Shown here: positions 4,099 to 5,706 of the stretch, piece by piece
Layout: every line of letters begins with the position of its first letter
How positions within the stretch are numbered: the first letter of the stretch is position 1
Source of the DNA: Propionibacteriaceae bacterium
GTDB taxonomy: Bacteria; Actinomycetota; Actinomycetes; Propionibacteriales; Propionibacteriaceae
Direction of reading: 5' to 3'
Length of the DNA: 5,706 nucleotides
Assembly (NCBI GenBank): GCA_027346035.1
Contig: DAIESZ010000267.1
Span: forward strand, 1 to 5,706
The notes under the pieces: generated by a model
What the model was told of the DNA's origin: nothing
The model's database searches: none
Seen by the model: only the letters and a program-made list of their open reading frames with translations
Program-made: the position numbers and the translations under genes

Positions 4099-5478
4099 AT
4101 GAGCGCCGAGGGACTGCAAGCCGCCATCGCGAAGATGCGTGAGGCCGGGGTGTCGGCCCCTGCCATCGAGGTCTTCACCCACTATTACCGCCAGTTGGAG
4201 GAGGGGGCGACGGGCCTCATCCGCGAGGCCGACATCGAACCCCTGCTCGACCCGCCCGACGTCGACCAGCTCGACGTCGATGACGCCCAAGCCGGGGACG
4301 CGCTGGCCCGCACCGTCATGATCAAGCTCAACGGCGGCCTCGGCACGTCGATGGGTCTCGACCGGGCCAAGAGCCTGCTTGAGGTGCGCGACGGAATGAA
4401 CTTCCTCGACATCGTCGTGGCGCAGGTGCGCTGGGCGCGCCAGCACTACGGCGTCCGGCTGCCGCTGCTGTTCATGAACAGCTTTCGCACCCGTGAGGAC
4501 GCCGACAGGGCGCTCGCGAAGTATCCTGACCTGGCCGTCGAGGGTCTTCCGCTCGACTTCCTGCAGAACCGGGAGCCGAAGCTGCTCGCGGACACGCTGA
4601 TGCCCGCCGAGTGGCCCGCCGACCCGACCCTCGAATGGTGCCCGCCGGGACACGGAGACCTCTACCCGGCCCTGTCGGGGTCAGGCGTGCTCGACGCGCT
4701 GATCGAGCGCGGCTTCCGGTACGCGTCGGTGTCGAACGGGGACAACCTCGGCGCGGCGCCCGACGCCCGGATCGCCGGATGGTTCGCGGAGTCCGGCGCG
4801 CCCTATGCGGCAGAGGTGTGCGTGCGCACCGCCAATGACCGCAAGGGCGGCCACCTCGCGATCCGCCGCGCCGACGGTCAGTTGATCCTGCGCGACACCG
4901 CGCAAACGGCTCCCGAGGAGATGGATTACTTCACCGACGAGCACCGCCACCCGTACTTCCACACGAACAACCTGTGGTTCGACCTCGTCGTGCTGCGCGA
5001 CACGCTCGCAGAACGCAACTCGGTGCTCGGCCTGCCGCTCATCCGCAACGAGAAGACGCTCGACCCGGCCGACCCGAGCTCGCCGAAGGTCGTGCAGATC
5101 GAATCGGCGATGGGGGCGGCGGTCGAGGTGTTCTCGGGAGCCACGGCCATCTGCGTCGGCCGTGAGCGCTTCCTGCCGGTGAAGACCACCAACGAACTGC
5201 TGCTGCTGCGCTCCGACGTGTTCGAGCTCGGCGACGACGCGCGGCTGCGCCAGGTGTCCGGATCGCTGCCCTCGGTCTCGCTCGACAAGCACTTCAAGCT
5301 CGTCGACGACTTCTCCCGCCGGATTCCCCACCCGCTGTCGCTGCGCGACGCGGTCGGCCTCGACGTCACCGGCGACGTCACCTTCGGCGAGGGGGTGCGG
5401 GTGGTCGGTGAGGTGGCGCTGCACGCCGACGAGCCGACGCACGTCGCCGACGGGACGGTACTCGGGGACACTCAGTGA
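4099..5478 (+). CDS. UTP-glucose-1-phosphate uridylyltransferase, eukaryote-type (UDPGP family)
   Basis: This cytoplasmic enzyme makes UDP-glucose and pyrophosphate from UTP and glucose-1-phosphate, supplying glucosyl units for polysaccharides, glycolipids and galactose metabolism. Its 459 residues carry the whole UDPGP series: LNGGLGTSMG (77-86) with Lys91 in the nucleotide loop, NSF (127-129), QNREPKL (156-162), PPGHGDLYPAL (182-192), NGDNLGA (213-219) and HTNNLWFD (288-295). ESAMGAA (335-341) and RFLPVKTTNELLLL (357-370) complete it. These match the eukaryotic UGPase group, not bacterial GalU. The length is slightly below the roughly 500 residues of eukaryotic forms because the C-terminal beta-helix is short (about 421-455). 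The start is placed at the ATG with a leaderless -10 box, giving the MSAEGLQAAI N-terminus. The stop overlaps the next start by 4 bases (GTGA), so the two are probably translated from one mRNA. Related nucleotide-sugar pyrophosphorylases share the fold, but the PPGHGD and NGDNLGA motifs favour UDP-glucose. Confidence 0.93.
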   Translation: MSAEGLQAAIAKMREAGVSAPAIEVFTHYYRQLEEGATGLIREADIEPLLDPPDVDQLDVDDAQAGDALARTVMIKLNGGLGTSMGLDRAKSLLEVRDGMNFLDIVVAQVRWARQHYGVRLPLLFMNSFRTREDADRALAKYPDLAVEGLPLDFLQNREPKLLADTLMPAEWPADPTLEWCPPGHGDLYPALSGSGVLDALIERGFRYASVSNGDNLGAAPDARIAGWFAESGAPYAAEVCVRTANDRKGGHLAIRRADGQLILRDTAQTAPEEMDYFTDEHRHPYFHTNNLWFDLVVLRDTLAERNSVLGLPLIRNEKTLDPADPSSPKVVQIESAMGAAVEVFSGATAICVGRERFLPVKTTNELLLLRSDVFELGDDARLRQVSGSLPSVSLDKHFKLVDDFSRRIPHPLSLRDAVGLDVTGDVTFGEGVRVVGEVALHADEPTHVADGTVLGDTQ

Positions 5479-5706
5479 CGGGCGGTACGGCCGGACACGG
5501 GTGGTTCGGCGCGGTCGCCTTCGCCCTGGTCGGTGTCGAGCTGGCCCCGCCGCCAACAGCCGAGCCCACCCCTGAGGCGATCGTCGAGTGGCTCGGCGTG
5601 CAGGGCTGGTCGCCCGGCCGGCTGGCCGCGCACCGGCTCGACTGCCGCGACGGCGGCGTCCCCTGGCCCCACCCGGTGCCCGCCGACCGGTTGCCCGCCG
5701 GGTCGG
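5475..5706 (+). CDS. Unrecognised protein, 5' part only
   Basis: An open frame begins at GTG 5475, overlapping the UDP-glucose gene stop as GTGA, and stays open to the window edge (77 codons). GGGGA lies 6 nt before the GTG and can serve as a weak ribosome binding site. The start reads MTGGTAGHGWFGAVAFALVG if GTG is read as Met. A mildly hydrophobic stretch (about 10-24) is followed by TPEAIVEWL and a proline-rich WPHPVPADRLP near the edge. No known domain can be named from this fragment. The 4-base overlap and the GC-rich third positions support a real gene, translationally coupled to the UDP-glucose gene. A start further downstream is possible. Confidence 0.6.
   Translation, partial: MTGGTAGHGWFGAVAFALVGVELAPPPTAEPTPEAIVEWLGVQGWSPGRLAAHRLDCRDGGVPWPHPVPADRLPAGS

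Noticed and set aside
1..5706. CRISPR array, insertion sequence or prophage
   Set aside because: No regularly spaced repeats with unique spacers, no transposase or phage-like reading frame and no terminal inverted repeats were found on either strand.

Overview
The window is chromosomal DNA from a high-GC Gram-positive bacterium (Actinomycetota). The reasons are roughly 70% GC with strongly GC-biased third codon positions, a tRNA gene without an encoded CCA, two genes that appear to start leaderless with a -10 box 6-7 nt before the ATG, and a eukaryote-type UDP-glucose pyrophosphorylase of the kind seen in several actinobacterial lineages. The genus cannot be fixed from sequence alone.

Layout. 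Four features lie on the minus strand, from right to left. First is a SipW-cognate (TasA/camelysin-like) secreted protein (2771-3442). Next, 42 nt downstream, is a large membrane protein (974-2728) that joins an ER/SipW-type signal peptidase to a LamG-like jelly-roll domain. Then come a tRNA-Arg(CCU) gene (795-867) and the 5' part of an AMP-binding acyl-CoA ligase (1-693, running off the left edge). On the plus strand are a UTP-glucose-1-phosphate uridylyltransferase (4099-5478) and, overlapping it by 4 bases (GTGA), the start of an unrecognised gene running off the right edge. The two strands diverge from a 656-bp non-coding region (3443-4098). It has an AT-rich island next to the tasA-like gene and a dense set of palindromes and repeats in its middle.

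Main interest. The two secretion genes look like a self-contained surface-protein module: a SipW-type peptidase and its presumed substrate in one operon. The peptidase polypeptide carries a second, internal signal-peptide-like segment between its catalytic half and its LamG half. The residues after the AHA site there match the start of the neighbouring TasA-like protein at 11 of 16 positions. The predicted topology puts this junction on the same side of the membrane as the catalytic Ser/His. The simplest reading is a peptidase fused to its own substrate, which could release its LamG domain by cis or trans cleavage. The intergenic region holds a pair of 17-nt near-palindromes exactly 100 bp apart and CCCTA(G/T) boxes each followed by an inverted repeat, which suggests a regulated promoter. 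The flanking acyl-CoA ligase, tRNA and UDP-glucose genes look like ordinary chromosomal neighbours.
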